From contig NZ_FOIR01000002.1 of the NCBI RefSeq assembly GCF_900111145.1, positions 1,364,001 through 1,428,000 of the forward strand: DNA of 64,000 nt, read 5' to 3'. The position numbers and the translations under genes were made by a program. Shown in pieces: positions 63,973 to 64,000 of this stretch. Within the stretch, counting starts at the first letter, position 1. Every line of letters begins with the position of its first letter. Origin of the DNA: Roseivirga pacifica (GTDB lineage Bacteria > Bacteroidota > Bacteroidia > Cytophagales > Cyclobacteriaceae). The notes beneath the pieces were generated by a model that worked only from the letters and a program-made list of their open reading frames with translations, had not been told where the DNA came from and did no database searches.

Positions 63973-64000
63973 ATGGCTGACTATAATCACAAACAAATTG
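63973..64000 (+). CDS. leuS: Start of a probable leucyl-tRNA synthetase gene, cut by window edge
   Basis: Only nine codons are visible, MADYNHKQI. Bacteroidota LeuS proteins begin with very similar short leaders (M.(D/E)YN..EIEKKW). The call rests on this alone. Confidence 0.4.

Overview
The window looks like a chromosome segment of a marine-type Bacteroidota, most likely order Cytophagales. The evidence is as follows: promoters fit the Bacteroidota form TTTG-N20-TAnnTTTG (clearest at 35455-35486); start codons lack Shine-Dalgarno sequences; base composition is moderately AT-rich; and many families are typical of the phylum (histone H1-like small protein, DUF5723, DUF1015, DUF4197, P1 peptidase, GumC/Wzc chain-length regulator). 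The genus cannot be fixed from the sequence alone. I saw no rRNA, tRNA, CRISPR array or complete insertion sequence.

Region 1 (1-11059, all minus strand) is an envelope polysaccharide operon. Reading with transcription, it holds kdsC and kdsA (KDO synthesis), Wza-like export lipoprotein, Wzc-like tyrosine kinase, an HTTM membrane protein, a WbqC-family protein, a NeuD/PglD-type acyltransferase, a WecE-type sugar aminotransferase, a Wzx flippase and a WecF-like Fuc4NAc transferase cut by the window edge. The last five suggest a 4-amino-4,6-dideoxygalactose (Fuc4NAc-like) residue in the polymer.

Region 2 (11160-28913) mixes metabolism and envelope genes: a penicillin-acylase-type hydrolase, a SerB-SerA fusion, an amidohydrolase, a lipoprotein, a structured non-coding RNA on the minus strand (18243-18496), an MFS transporter with a probable SerC, a universal stress protein, a c-type haem protein, a LolA-like protein, a P1 peptidase, a MarR regulator and an ECF sigma / anti-sigma / Spy-like operon.

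Region 3 (28958-44215) is mostly housekeeping: xseA-xseB-ligA-DUF6913-dapA in one tight operon, histone H1-like protein, an alpha-oxoamine synthase, accC-DUF1015-maf, a TolC/HlyD efflux pair with an orphan serine dehydratase beta subunit, and convergent pabC-like and thyA.

Region 4 (44246-57162) carries an RND exporter, surface proteins, a MacB-like permease, a D-threonine aldolase-like enzyme, an SPFH operon with three small ORFs, and a 1-Cys peroxiredoxin.

Region 5 (57382-61268) is the best candidate for an undescribed system: five tightly packed genes, preceded by a MITE-like repeat. At least three encode small paralogous proteins sharing two short sequence signatures. One encodes a 546-residue protein with a peptidoglycan-binding-like motif and a long cationic amphipathic stretch. 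One encodes a membrane protein. I recognise no known family for the cassette. The window ends with envelope proteins, a duplicated gene tail, another dispersed repeat and the first codons of a probable leuS.
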